Position numbers and translations under genes: made by a program. The notes under the pieces are model-generated. The model saw nothing but the letters and a program-made list of their open reading frames with translations, searched no databases and was not told the DNA's origin. A stretch of 64,000 nucleotides of DNA, from assembly GCA_963855995.1 (NCBI GenBank), contig OY979729.1, positions 8,512,115-8,576,114 on the forward strand, read 5' to 3'. Shown piece by piece: positions 52,001 through 58,894 of this stretch; positions within the stretch are counted from its first letter, which is position 1, and every line of letters starts with the position of its first letter. The stretch is from Muricea muricata (Eukaryota > Cnidaria > Anthozoa > Malacalcyonacea > Plexauridae).

Positions 52001-55000
52001 TTGGCGTCTTACTTGCAGTTTCAACTCGGTACCTATCGTGAGAATACGAAGTTCGTCCGAGTAACTTCCGAAGTACGCTCCTTATTTGCGAAGTTGGTCG
52101 TGAACTAACAAATTTCGTAACGGGCATGTTTTGCTAACTTCATTGTCTTCCGTAGTTGATCAAGAACATGAAAGTACAGTTTGCAGAACATCTTAAGCAC
52201 ATAGGCTTCATCGCATCAACTGATCCGAAACAAGAGTCTGCAAATTATAACACTGGTAAGCGACTTTAATAGTGCAATACACGGTAATACATGACAGTAA
52301 TTTAGATACTGATATCCTAGTGGTCCTTCAAAGTCCTGTATGCGTTGATTTAGGAGAGGCAGGAAAACCGGCATACCCGGAGAAAAGCCCCGAAGCACAG
52401 GAGAGATCAAGTACTGGACCCGCCCCCCCCCCCCCCCGGTTAATACTTATCAAGACATCCGACATGGGTGTAATTTGTGCTCGTGATAGTAATTCTACAA
52501 CAGGAAAAATCATATTCTTTCTAATATCTATCGTCTGTGACATGTTCCAACTTTTGTAGACAACCAATCTCTAATCAAGGCAATCCTCTGTGCGGGTTTT
52601 TACCCCAATGTCATCTCTGTGTATCGACCTCCAAATTCACGAAGGTAAGTCAGCGACACACAGTGGTCACTGTAGCTTGCCCAGTTCACGTTTGAACATT
52701 GATTCTTCGAGGTTGCAGGGTACATTTTTGGGGAAAGGGGGCACAGCCTCAAAGTTTTTCTAGGACTCTGACCCCCCCCCCCCCCCATACAAAAATTCGA
52801 AAATGTCGTGCGTACTTTATGTTATTATTATTAAAGCCTTTATTTTAAAAAGTTTGTTAAAAAACGTTGGGAATAATATTGTCTAATATTAAAAAATTAT
52901 TGGATGAGGTCGAGCAGGATATGAGGAATTATCAAAGCAGATGTTTGTGTTATCACACATAACTCCTCTATCACACATAACTTAATAACTCCTCATATCC
53001 CGCGAGAACCGAATTCAATAATTGTTTTATTATTTTTTGAAAATATTTTAAACTCAGTTTAAATGCTTGCTTTGTAAGTAAGAAGACACAAGCTGCTAAT
53101 AATGGAACAGCATGAAATTGTTCGAAAACTTTAATATAGCCGATCAGACTACGGAAAAAATATTCTTAAAACAATAGATAGCACTTATGCAGGTTTTCCC
53201 TAAGGCTACTGTCTAACCACCAAGCCTCGCTTAGATGTGCAGAGAATGTATTGCGTCAATGCGAGGCTTGGTGGTAAGAACAATAGGCTTAGGGAAAACC
53301 TGCATAAGTGCTATTGTCAGATTACGACGAAAGGTCGATTAACAAAGTTTAGTCAATGCACGACGAAATGATTCATAATGCCGTACATTTATTTTCAACC
53401 CCAAATTTGGGCAACTACCAAGTGGATATGACGATTTCACCTTTAGCTCTTAACCAATCAAAACTCCTAAAATATTTTCAGTAAATAATAATGAATAATA
53501 TTGCGCAAGTCTTAATTTGCTGCGTGAAACAACGACATCAAAAACGATCTGGCCCTTTGGTAGCACACCAAAGTTGCAAAGTTCAAGGTTTAACCCACAG
53601 TTCAGAAACCAATACCACTGTTGTCCGGACCAAATTTCTGCAGAAAGCCCTTTGGAAATTTCTTTTGAACTCTATGTCTACTTGAGTCAAGCCAAGCATT
53701 GAGTTAAGCTTGGCTGGATCACCAAGATGTATTTATTACACATGCTTATTGATACCTCAATAATATATAGGATGCATAAAATAAGTGTAATCCAACTTCG
53801 ACGCTTTATAACTCAGACAAAATAAACCTTCACTGCTCCATTTTGGGATCAATTTTTAGCCTGACTTTTATCTGTTTAACGAGGCGTCACAGATTATTTT
53901 TTTACATGAGGCAAATAACAACTTCAGCAGACAAATTTACCAGAAGCGGTCGTTTTTGAGATACGAATTTAACAGATTAGCTATATTGTTACAGTGAACT
54001 CTATAAATACTGGAACGATAACTCCAGATAAAAACCTAACGTTTGGGTGAAGCCAAGATGGCGGCAACAGCTACGACTGTCGCAAACAGTCTTAGTACTA
54101 TTTTTCCGAGCTATTTGCTTTTTTTAAAAGAGACTGTATCGCAAACTAGGTTATAAGTTCATAAACCATAAAATTACCTCTTAAATCGAAATAAAAACAT
54201 CAAATATCGGTACATTCCCAGAAGAATGGTGTCAACGGCGCGGAGAGATACAATAGAAAGGGACTGAACTTGATAACCTTTTGATAACCAATTTGGCTTC
54301 AAAGATTGCGGCCAAGTTATCGTTCCAGTCTAATTTAGAGTTCACTGCATTGTTAGAAAGCTTAATGGTAGGGCTTTCAAACGGTATATAGTTTGCAATT
54401 GACGATGTTTGCACTTTTTTTATACACCCTGTATATGTTTTCTTCGTCCTCAGAGCCACGAACAGACTTTACATACAACAAGACGGCCGTCGAGTTAAGG
54501 TGGAAGTGCATCCAAAATCAGTGAATTATGATTCAAAAAGTTCTTTTCAAAGTAACTGGTTGGTTTATTTGGAGAAAGTTAAATCAACAAAGGTATTTTG
54601 TCCTCACCGTACATGCAGTCTTGTCGCGAGCTGGTTTTGCCTTCGTATTATCCTGAAATATTGAAGACCAAAAAAGGACGAAGACATTGGTCACCCCCAT
54701 CCCGGTAGCCTGTTCAAAGACCTAACTCTAAAAGAGTAAGATCTGTTAAGACTTGAAGGATTACTTGTCCTGGCCGAGAGAAGAATGCTAACTATATTCT
54801 AGGTTTACATTGCAAATGTTTGTTTCTAGTGCAATTTATAGTAGAGATATTTTACAGGAAAAAATGGAAATTGAAAATTTTCTTGATGTATTATATTATA
54901 ATGTTGCATAAATTAATTCTTCAAAACTTGAGATTTAATTTATGCATGGACAAGAAATCTTTCAAGTATTCACAGACCTTAATCACTCTGATTTAGGTCT

Positions 55001-57733
55001 GTGCACAGGCTACCATCCTGGATGTTCAAAAAAAGTCCATGACCTAACAACAGGGCAATATACATTTACTTTATGGTTTCCGTGTTTGGATGGCCAGACC
55101 AAACACGCGGGAAAGTTACGAGCGTTGAGAAAAGCGCTCGAACACGAGCCGAAGGCAAGTGATTTTCGCGCTTTTTTTAACTCGAGCAACTTTCTCAAGT
55201 GTTTGGATCAGGCCATCCAAACACGGAAACCATAAAGTGATTGTTTTATGAAATAACAACATTCGGCCTTGTTTTAAAAAATTCCCGCGAAAGTGATTTC
55301 CGTGTTTGGATGGCTTGATCCAAGCACGGCTTTCGGCCAATCAAAGCACGCGTTTTTTACATGTTATTTTATAAAATTCGTTTCTTCAAGAAGCAGTTAG
55401 TTCTTCAAAAATCGTTATCGTGTCTAACGATCAAGGTTTTTAGTTTTTCAATTGTTTCGCTCTCCAGATATTTTAAATAGTAATAATGTTTCAAAACGTT
55501 CAAATAGCTTGTGATGTCATCTTCTCGCGCATAGTAAATTCGAGGTAGATGATGGGAAGCCAGAAATATCTTAGAAACTAAAAAGCAGAAGTTATTCAAA
55601 ATTTTTGAAGATACAGGAATGTTGTCAGTGCATTACTGTGCGAAAGTTGCGTGAATTGACCATTCCCTACCAGTTACCAAGCCATTTCAAATATTATTCA
55701 TGACGAGGTCATGCAAATTCAAATATTTCTGTGTTTATAGAGCGTATAAGGAATGAATTTCTAAAGAAATAAATAATGATAATGATTTAAATTTGCATAG
55801 CATGACCAAATTGTCGGGCTGGCTTCGTTACTGTTCCCTAATTTGACAAACTTTTAAATTCGAAAACAATTTCAGCACAGTTGGAAAGAGCTCCTTAAAT
55901 TTAGTGAAATTTTGAAGTTTGGCTGTAAAATTCGCAAACTTTACAGGACTATATTTCCCCACATTTCACAATATTTGCAACCAAACTTGACAATCGTATG
56001 AAATTTAGGATGCTCTTTTCGGCTGTGCTAATTGAGTTTCCGAATTCAAAAATAACTATCTTCATTTCTATGTGTACACATAAATTGCAAAAAGTTCAAG
56101 AAAATCTAATTCAGATTTAAAGATTTAACTAATTGACAGTAAGTTTTATAAATTCTACCCTGCTTGTGATGTCATTAAAATAGAGCTAAATATAAAATAA
56201 GATGGCGGTTGACCAGTGTCATTTGTCCTTCAACATTTCAGAAACTGAGCGTGCTACGAAAACATAACAACCGATATTACAATCACCGAAAAATCTAATG
56301 TGTTTTTTGTGTAGATATTTATTCACGACTGCAGTCCCGTGTCACCTTACTCGCTGTTGTTTTTTGGTGGCGAGATATCAGTGTCTACGGACAAAGACAC
56401 CGAGATTGTCACAGTTGATCAATGGATCAAGTTCAACTGCAGAAAAAGTGTGGCGACTTTAGTTCAGGTATTTATCGTCACCAAGATGAAGTCTGGTTCA
56501 GTATTTCGCGCGAGTTAAGTTTCCTTAGCTCATCTCTCCTGTGCTTCGAAAGCTTTTTCCGGGTACCCTGCTTTCCCTCTCTCATTAAAACCAACATAGC
56601 TAAGCATGCAGTAGAGGCCCACAGTTATTGGTGCATGTTATTAGTCGTGACTCTCCCCTTGTGGCGACGCTTAGTAAAAAGATAAAAATATGATGTATGT
56701 TTGATAATTCGTCATTTCCCAATCGAGAGCGGACAGTACGATAGGACAAGAGCGATAGAGAACACCAATCGTGAGACATGAAACGAGCAGTGCTAACAAT
56801 TTTTGAAGCTTTCCCTTTGAGATAAAGAGAGTGTCTTGCCACTTTGCGTTGTCCCTCCGAAGAATACATAGACGGTTTGCGGTTCTCAAATAGAAAATGA
56901 CAATTTGCACTTGTGTTAAAAATGCCGCCAGGCATTATTTCTGGTGGTCAGTTCTCTTTCTCAATTTAGATTAAACATATGTAAATAGATACGTTAAAAA
57001 GAGAAAAATAAAGTTGTATAGACACTTCCCGAATTTATTCTGTGGGCATAAAAAACACTTCTTTTCAATAGCGTTCATACCCTGCCTCGATTTCAAGCTA
57101 TTGTTTCGTGTGCACTCAAGCAAATTCGGGAAGTGTCTATTGTATCAAATCCAAAAACGACTAGACAAGGTGAATAGCATTATCTGTCGGACAGTGATTT
57201 TTTCTGAACATGTTCAGTAACTGGAAAAGACCATGTTAAAATTCAGCATTTTCCAAGTCACTTTTTATCTCTTGTGAGTTCAATATCCCTGGTATCATTG
57301 CTTTTTATGTCTTTCTACGACAGTTCAGAAGATCACTATCCAGTGGATGGCGCTATCCACTTTTCGTACAAGCGGCCCCAGGATTTCAAGTCTGAGACTG
57401 TTACTGTTTCACAGTAGAGATTTGGCAGTAGGCGTTATTCCATTTCCCTCAGTATGTTGATAAGTTTAAGTATATTTTTGTATACTTTTCTTTTGATTAC
57501 TAACATAAGTAAAAATTGAGGCGTTACATTTTCACTTATACATTTCACTGAACTAAAACCTAATGAGTACTTTGTTTTTTCAGAGGTTGCGTGAAGAATT
57601 GGAAAGATTCTTAGAGGAAAAGGTCAGATGCCCTGGCCTGACGTTGACTTTGAATTTGAACCAGGACTCAAAGTGCAAAGACAGGCAAAGTATATTAATC
57701 AGGACAATTATTGACCTGATCACGAGTGAGTAA
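24930..57733 (+). CDS. DHX36: ATP-dependent DEAH-box helicase DHX36 (RHAU), 29 exons
   Basis: Exons: 24930-25032 (tentative), 26088-26272, 28255-28348, 28636-28784, 29612-29650, 30126-30200, 32071-32166, 32347-32423, 33067-33141, 34210-34311, 35538-35602, 36334-36415, 36920-37030, 38169-38274, 38817-38904, 40465-40520, 42271-42335, 43110-43164, 45694-45782, 46854-46971, 48346-48444, 49475-49648, 50440-50526, 50889-50966, 52156-52255, 52560-52644, 54454-54592, 56315-56467 and 57584-57733. All phases agree; the total is 964 residues (human 1008). The protein unwinds DNA and RNA G-quadruplexes. Order: Gly/Arg repeat at about 46-67; RHAU-specific motif [13 protein letters not shown] at 68-80; Walker A GETGCGKT at 206-213; TQPRR; DEIH at 309-312; SAT at 341-343; [13 protein letters not shown] at 564-571; then winged-helix, ratchet and OB-fold blocks ([37 protein letters not shown]). 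The linker between the RHAU motif and helicase core is shorter than in human. Confidence 0.95.
25545..25760. repeat. half copy of the GGCTATATTTTC foldback family
   Basis: AATACAAATATATACAAAATTT, then CAGGGCTATATTTTC and AGATGCTCTTTCTAACTGT match the right arm of 44404-44785. It ends with ACAAATTGTCCATTAC. Confidence 0.6.
25860..26045 (+). repeat. AGGTTCTGGCC repeat upstream of DHX36 exon 2
   Basis: Words ATGCAGGTTCTGGCCAGTCA, CATTATTCTGGCCAGT and CTGTTTATTCCCTATACTGTG are shared with copies at 23405-23530, 38570-38760 and, inverted, 41715-41955. It ends about 40 nt before the exon 2 acceptor. Confidence 0.65.
26088..26272 (+). CDS. DHX36: DHX36 exon 2: Gly/Arg repeat and RHAU-specific motif
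   Basis: It encodes [20 protein letters not shown] followed by [16 protein letters not shown] and KNAKYEREQ. Vertebrate DHX36 has HPGHLKGREIGMWYAKK at this place, the helix that stacks on a G-quartet. Gly78, Trp80 and the basic residues after it are kept, so G-quadruplex binding is expected. Confidence 0.93.
26621..26780. mobile_element. foldback MITE in DHX36 intron 2
   Basis: CCTATCTCGTC and CATTGTATTTT on the left pair with AAAATACAATG and GATGAGATAGG on the right. It is preceded by a G run of 13 (26603-26615). Confidence 0.6.
27731..27832. repeat. inverted repeat, 25-bp arms
   Basis: CATAGACAATCCAGAAGACA is repeated inverted as TGTCTTCTGGATTGTCTATG around a loop of about 50 nt, in DHX36 intron 2. 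Confidence 0.7.
27866..27987. repeat. near-perfect 122-bp hairpin
   Basis: CATAGGCAGCCCAAAAAGTG on the left pairs with CACTTTTTGGGCGGCCTATG on the right, and the stem continues through AAATTTGTCGCGAGCCG almost to the centre, giving arms near 58 bp with few mismatches and a tiny loop. Probably a compact MITE. Confidence 0.85.
28368..28510. mobile_element. foldback MITE in DHX36 intron 3
   Basis: CATATAGAGATCAGTGCGCAC on the left and GTGCGCACTGATCTCTATAT on the right form a stem; the tips match the element at 19671-19894 (CAGTAAATTGAACCGCCTATG). Confidence 0.7.
28885..28990. repeat. hairpin just after DHX36 exon 4
   Basis: GATATCAGTTTTATCGCTC pairs with GAGCGATAAAACTGATAT, with inner words ACGATATCGTATTTTGTC and GACAAAATATGATATCGT also pairing. 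Confidence 0.75.
29700..29770. repeat. half copy of the AGAGGTTCAACTTCTCA element
   Basis: GCAGAGGTCAAACTTCTCAG and GAGCCAGTGCGCTGAAGAGA match the left half of 49204-49380. It ends where the polypyrimidine tract begins. Confidence 0.5.
29764..29896. repeat. polypyrimidine tract, about 130 nt
   Basis: Almost uninterrupted C and T with repeated units of the type CCCCCCTTCCCTTCT, in DHX36 intron 5. The opposite strand is polypurine, so triplex (H-DNA) is possible. Confidence 0.85.
29955..30060 (+). repeat. tRNA-like SINE fragment
   Basis: GTATGTTCGATTCCTGC resembles a tRNA B box. A clear A box is missing, so this is a partial or decayed SINE rather than a tRNA gene. It lies just upstream of DHX36 exon 6. 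Confidence 0.35.
30126..30200 (+). CDS. DHX36: DHX36 exon 6: Walker A
   Basis: Encodes [20 protein letters not shown] plus GKTTQ. Lys212 and Thr213 of GETGCGKT bind the ATP phosphates in this family. Acceptor TTTGTAG, donor GTAATC. Confidence 0.93.
30305..30650. repeat. duplicated segment in DHX36 intron 6
   Basis: Two copies about 215 bp apart share GGTACATGTGG, GCTGCGCTGACGCAA, TGCACATAAA, TTGCTGAGT and GACATC, then GTTGTTGAAAGGCACAGGGT. The shared CTTGCTGAGTGAGACATC resembles the tip of the element at 9315-10155. Confidence 0.6.
30599..30840. mobile_element. MITE, GGGGCCAGTTGTT ends
   Basis: The left end GGGGCCAGTTGTTGAAAGGC matches inverted GCTTTTAAACAACCGGCCCC; inner arms AGGGTTAGTGCTAACCCTGG and TTAACCCAGGCTAGGGTTAG pair loosely. 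Same family as 23998-24418. Confidence 0.7.
30980..31147. mobile_element. hAT-like MITE, copy 1
   Basis: 168 bp with ends CAGTGCTCTGACAAC and TGAGAACCCTG, flanked by TCTATTAG (30972-30979) and TCTGTTAG (31148-31155), 7 of 8 identical. Close to 90% identical by eye to 43997-44166. Confidence 0.75.
31532..31969. mobile_element. inverted-repeat element with a 5-bp duplication
   Basis: CAAGCCTTGAAATAG at the left matches CTATTTCAATGCTTG at the right (14 of 15 paired). GTCCT flanks both ends (31527-31531 and 31970-31974). Inner sequence is rich in CCGGACA words. Confidence 0.7.
33378..33660. mobile_element. MITE with TA target site in DHX36 intron 9
   Basis: Perfect 14-bp inverted ends ATAGACCGACCCCG and CGGGGTCGGTCTAT. 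The outermost TA on each side can be read as a duplicated target. Confidence 0.7.
33735..34130. repeat. ACAAGTTG/CAACTTGT mosaic in DHX36 intron 9
   Basis: Dense alternation of short words such as AACAAGTTTTG, AGCAACTTGTGACTTG, GTTACAACTTGTTTCGTCAA and GTTGTTGACAACTTGTGAAC. Related mosaics lie at 4890-5010, 35100-35230, 35700-36010 and 51720-51990. Confidence 0.6.
34210..34311 (+). CDS. DHX36: DHX36 exon 10: DEIH box (motif II)
   Basis: Encodes [24 protein letters not shown] at 309-312 is the Walker B motif of DEAH/RHA helicases, here with Ile as in human DHX36. Acceptor TTTTTTTAG, donor GTAAGC. Confidence 0.93.
34341..34447. repeat. foldback just after DHX36 exon 10
   Basis: ATCACAGAGACGTCATGGCG on the left pairs with CGCAATGACGTCTTCTGTGAT on the right, and inner GTGCAAAAAACAAAA with TTTTGTTCTTCGCAC. 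Confidence 0.65.
34453..34603. mobile_element. MITE with about 38-bp arms and TA target
   Basis: GAGAGGTTCAGATTTGACTT continues through CCACTACCACTACC and pairs with GGTAGCAGTAGTGG, then AAGTCAAATCTGAACCTCAC. TA lies on both sides. Confidence 0.75.
34613..34869. mobile_element. MITE with TGCCGCATACG ends
   Basis: TGCCGCATACGAAAGCTATC pairs with GGTAGCTTCCGTATGCGGCA; inner arms GTGGATTTTGCTG and AGTAAAATCCAC also pair. It lies 9 bp after the previous MITE. Confidence 0.75.
34930..35010 (-). repeat. tRNA-like SINE fragment, minus strand
   Basis: On the minus strand GATGCGAGTTCGAATCCAGC resembles a B box, followed by a short hairpin (ACAACGAATTTTTCGTTGT). No A box or full cloverleaf was found. 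Confidence 0.4.
35690..36010. repeat. ACAAGTTG/CAACTTGT mosaic in DHX36 intron 11
   Basis: Words GTTGACAAGTTGTC, GTTTCAAGTTGTTGG, AACAAACTTGAGGACT, GTAACAAGTCTGAT and TGTCTCAAGTTGTCAC, of the same kind as 33735-34130. It starts just after exon 11. Confidence 0.6.
36049..36292. mobile_element. foldback element, AATGGACAATT ends
   Basis: AATGGACAATTCCG then GACAGACTAAATTT on the left pair with AAATTTAGTCTGTCACGGA and AATTGTCTATT on the right. Inner AAATTTTAAGATGCTCTTTT is shared with the GGCTATATTTTC foldback family. Confidence 0.6.
38293..38556 (+). repeat. (TTTG)66 microsatellite
   Basis: 264 bp of uninterrupted TTTG units, beginning 18 nt after the DHX36 exon 14 donor (CAG|GTCTAC). It yields artefactual repeat peptides in several frames on both strands. 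Confidence 0.98.
38570..38760 (+). repeat. AGGTTCTGGCC repeat, copy before DHX36 exon 15
   Basis: ACTCGAGTCGGAAC, GTGCAGGTTCTGGCCGGTCA and CTATTATTCTGGCCAGTCAA match the copies at 23405, 25860 and 41715. It abuts the TTTG array and ends about 55 nt before exon 15. Confidence 0.65.
38982..39440. mobile_element. hAT-like inverted-repeat element
   Basis: GGGTGCTAAAGGG at the left matches inverted CCCTTTACCACCC at the right. TTTCAAGA flanks it on both sides (38974-38981 and 39441-39448), an 8-bp duplication. Its left end carries a G run of 15. Confidence 0.75.
40575..40876. mobile_element. CCAGGGACGTAGCCAG MITE with a nested inverted repeat
   Basis: Perfect 16-bp ends CCAGGGACGTAGCCAG and CTGGCTACGTCCCTGG, each followed inward by a G or C run. 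Inside, GGTTTAGCAAAGACG pairs with CTCTTTGCTAAACC. Flanks GTGTTGGC and GTCTGTGC may be a decayed 8-bp duplication. Ends beginning CAGGG suggest hAT. Confidence 0.8.
41715..41955 (-). repeat. AGGTTCTGGCC repeat, inverted copy
   Basis: CCACAGTATAGCGGATAAAC, GCAATTGACTTGTC and GACCTGCATAATGAACATG are the inverse of the plus-strand copies. Confidence 0.6.
42361..42469. mobile_element. compact hairpin MITE after DHX36 exon 17
   Basis: GTAGCCTGCGTCACAGACT pairs with AGTCTGTGATGCAGGCTAC; the inner TATAATTGCACATATA and TATATGTAATTATA pair as well. It starts 26 nt after the exon 17 donor. Confidence 0.8.
43110..43164 (+). CDS. DHX36: DHX36 exon 18, with its donor inside a duplicated target site
   Basis: Encodes [19 protein letters not shown] across the junction with exon 17, matching [19 protein letters not shown] in human. 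The donor CAG|GTGAGC is the left copy of the 9-bp duplication flanking the element at 43171-43844. Confidence 0.92.
43171..43844. mobile_element. Mutator-like non-autonomous element at the DHX36 exon 18 donor
   Basis: 674 bp. The left arm CAACCTCGATTCCTGGGCC runs to GGCATCGGCTGGTC (about 62 bp) and is repeated inverted at 43783-43844 (GACCAGCCGATGCCAGGGCC, ending GGATCGAGGTTG). CAGGTGAGC flanks both ends (43162-43170 and 43845-43853). Long arms with a 9-bp duplication fit Mutator-like elements. No transposase was seen inside. Confidence 0.85.
43997..44166. mobile_element. hAT-like MITE, copy 2
   Basis: 170 bp with ends CAGTGCTCTCACAA and GAGAGCCCTG, flanked by a perfect 8-bp duplication TACATGGT (43989-43996 and 44167-44174). 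Same family as 30980-31147. Confidence 0.9.
44329..44398. repeat. three tandem units of about 25 bp
   Basis: Units of the form TACTAGTAGTTTGAAATTTT then TCAA, repeated three times with small changes, just left of the foldback at 44404. Confidence 0.7.
44404..44785. mobile_element. foldback element, GGCTATATTTTC family, full copy
   Basis: 382 bp. AATGGGCCTGTCCCCTTT and the inner GGCAAAAATATCACCA on the left pair with TGGTGATATTTTTGCC and GAAAGGGGAAAGGTCCATT on the right; the stem continues to a centre near 44590. Relatives: 25545, 36049, 47676 and 55868. Confidence 0.75.
45089..45466. mobile_element. MITE with about 80-bp arms
   Basis: GCACAAAAAGAAAGTTC followed by ACATCAGAATAAATTC and GAATCGCTGTTAATCAAACC is repeated inverted at the right, ending GAACTTTCTTTTTGTGC. 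378 bp; no clear target duplication. Confidence 0.8.
46256..46272. repeat. poly-G homopolymer, 17 nt
   Basis: Uninterrupted 17 G in DHX36 intron 19. Confidence 0.95.
47676..47940. mobile_element. foldback element, GGCTATATTTTC family
   Basis: Left GTTGTAAAATACGGAAAATA and right GGTATATTTTCCCTACTTTA then CAACATTTC pair, around TATATTTGTATTACGCGCGG. Diverged copy of 44404-44785. Confidence 0.55.
48528..48660. mobile_element. foldback MITE, GGAAACAC family, copy 2
   Basis: AAAGTATAGTTTTGTGGAAAC pairs with GTTTCCACAAAATTATACTTT. The loop holds a short TAA/ATA repeat. Copy 1 is at 21229-21390. Confidence 0.75.
48813..48935. repeat. two-copy tandem repeat, about 62 bp
   Basis: Each copy contains CCCATTGTA, AAGTGCACA, ATCCCA and AGTCCTAGTGGCTG followed by TCAAATCTTAAT. 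Confidence 0.75.
49204..49380. mobile_element. foldback MITE, CAGAGGTTCAACTTCTCA arms
   Basis: CAGAGGTTCAACTTCTCA and GGCTTAGCCAGTG on the left pair with CACTGGCTAAGC and ATGAGAAGTTGAACCTCTG on the right. The half copy near 29700 belongs here. Confidence 0.7.
50639..50853. mobile_element. MITE with TTA target, GACCCCGTTTACACGG ends
   Basis: Ends GACCCCGTTTACACGG and CCGTGTAAACGGAGTC pair with one mismatch. TTA on both sides (50636-50638 and 50854-50856) fits PIF/Harbinger-like insertion. Confidence 0.7.
51513..51583 (+). repeat. tRNA-derived SINE head or tRNA pseudogene
   Basis: TCCTCCGTAGCTTAGTGGTC includes an A-box-like word, and GGTTTGATTTC is a decayed B box; TCCTCC at the start pairs with GGAGGA at the end, as an acceptor stem. 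The anticodon and T stems are broken, so a working tRNA is unlikely. Confidence 0.45.
51745..51840. repeat. tandem repeat of about 31 bp, three copies
   Basis: GCAGGCTTGT, then TGGCAGTCATCAAGTT, repeated three times with few changes, embedded in an ACAAGTTG-type mosaic (51720-51990) within DHX36 intron 24. Confidence 0.75.
53181..53311. mobile_element. hairpin MITE with TA target
   Basis: GCACTTATGCAGGTTTTCCC and its inverse GGGAAAACCTGCATAAGTGC; inner CCACCAAGCCTCGC pairs with GCGAGGCTTGGTGG. TA on both sides. Confidence 0.8.
53992..54347. mobile_element. hAT-like MITE in DHX36 intron 26
   Basis: CAGTGAACTCTA then ACTGGAACGATAACT at the left is repeated inverted at the right (AGTTATCGTTCCAGT, GAGTTCACTG). 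Flanks TATTGTTA and CATTGTTA match at 7 of 8 positions. Confidence 0.75.
55068..55238. mobile_element. foldback MITE, ACTTTATGGTTTCCG ends
   Basis: ACTTTATGGTTTCCGTGTTT continues through GGATGGCC and pairs with GGCCATCC, then AAACACGGAAACCATAAAGT. A further single arm follows near 55299. Confidence 0.75.
55868..56040. repeat. GGCTATATTTTC-family foldback, diverged
   Basis: AGTTTGGCTGTAAAATTCGC, TTTACAGGACTATATTTCCC and AGGATGCTCTTTTCGGCTG match 44404-44785 in order. Confidence 0.5.
57584..57733 (+). CDS. DHX36: DHX36 last exon (with a possible alternative donor)
   Basis: Encodes [15 protein letters not shown], then [17 protein letters not shown] and stop. The final codons ACG AGT GAG TAA contain GTGAGT, a strong donor. 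If it is spliced to the AG at 57817, translation would end ITMY instead. Either way the protein lacks the 15-20 residue tail of vertebrate DHX36. Confidence 0.8.
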   Translation, partial: RLREELERFLEEKVRCPGLTLTLNLNQDSKCKDRQSILIRTIIDLITSE

Positions 57734-57997
57734 CAAATTATATGATACCTCATGTCATATAGAGTGGTAATGAAGTGATAATGACATTCCAGCAACTTCT
57801 CTCTAAATACATTTCAGTGTATTGATGGTGTTAAACCTCTTTTTACAAGACCAAATTTTCTTCGATAAATTTTATGTGTTAAATGTTTTGATGGTGTAAA
57901 TTAGGGATTTTCGGTCAAAACATTTTTGACACATGAAAACTTGGTCATGTAAGAAGGGCTTTACTGTGTTCACTCAACTTCGGGCAAGCCGAAAATT

Positions 57998-58193
57998 ATG
58001 CCTCGTTAAGCCCGTTTTCCACTTGGCGAATTTGGTCGTGCTAACAGAAAAAATTCCTACTTGTTCGCGGCGAATTTTTTCGCCAACCAATGTTAACCAA
58101 TCACGTTGCCAAATTTTTGTTTTTGCTTCGCGTCGCGCGAATAATGTCGCCGAAAGTGTCGTTGAAAGTGGAAAATGGGCTTTAGCGAGGCAT
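57998..58193. mobile_element. MITE with ATGCCTCG ends
   Basis: ATGCCTCGTTAAGCCC and GTTTTCCACTT at the left pair with AAGTGGAAAAT and GGGCTTTAGCGAGGCAT at the right. Confidence 0.7.
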
Positions 58194-58894
58194 CATTTTC
58201 ACCAGATTACTGCAACACCATGACACAATTAACAAAGATCGTGACCTTTTGTGTGAAAACACCAACATAATCACGTATATACGATATCATTGCACAATTC
58301 CACTTTTATTCCCTAGATAATTTTTAGATGTTGCCCATAATTTCCGTATTGTGTAGTAGCTAAGTACTATTTGTGGGTTTGCCATCATGAGGTCGATATC
58401 ATGTACTCAGCTGGTTATCAATCAAGAATATTCTTGAATTGTGTATATATACATTGACAGTATAGAGTTGTTTGAAAGACATAATTATGAATGTCTAAGA
58501 ATTGTTAAATTAAGGGACATGTTGATGTATTTGTAGATATTTGTTTTGACTTTATTTGCAAGAACCTATGAAATAATTTAAATATGTCTGCTTTAATTTT
58601 TTTGGTAACATCCTATGTTCCAAAAATTATGTTGATTGACACCGGTCAGTCGACATCTGTTTTCATTTTTACGTCAATTTTGATGACGTCACAAGCATGG
58701 TTTGTTGTATGTTCATATCGCAATGCACTGTGGTCTATCCAGGATTTGAACTGCTGTAAATAAAATATATTGGCCTAAATAACAGACAAATAATCGGTAT
58801 AACGATTTAAACAAAGAAAATCCTAGCAAATTAAATAAATCCTGATGAAATTTGAATTAAAAAATCATCACGTCAAGCGTACAATTGCAACTTT

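Noticed and set aside
51527..52108. A 193-codon open frame
   Set aside because: It begins inside a tRNA-like SINE and runs through 31-bp tandem repeats in a DHX36 intron; no family match or codon signal.
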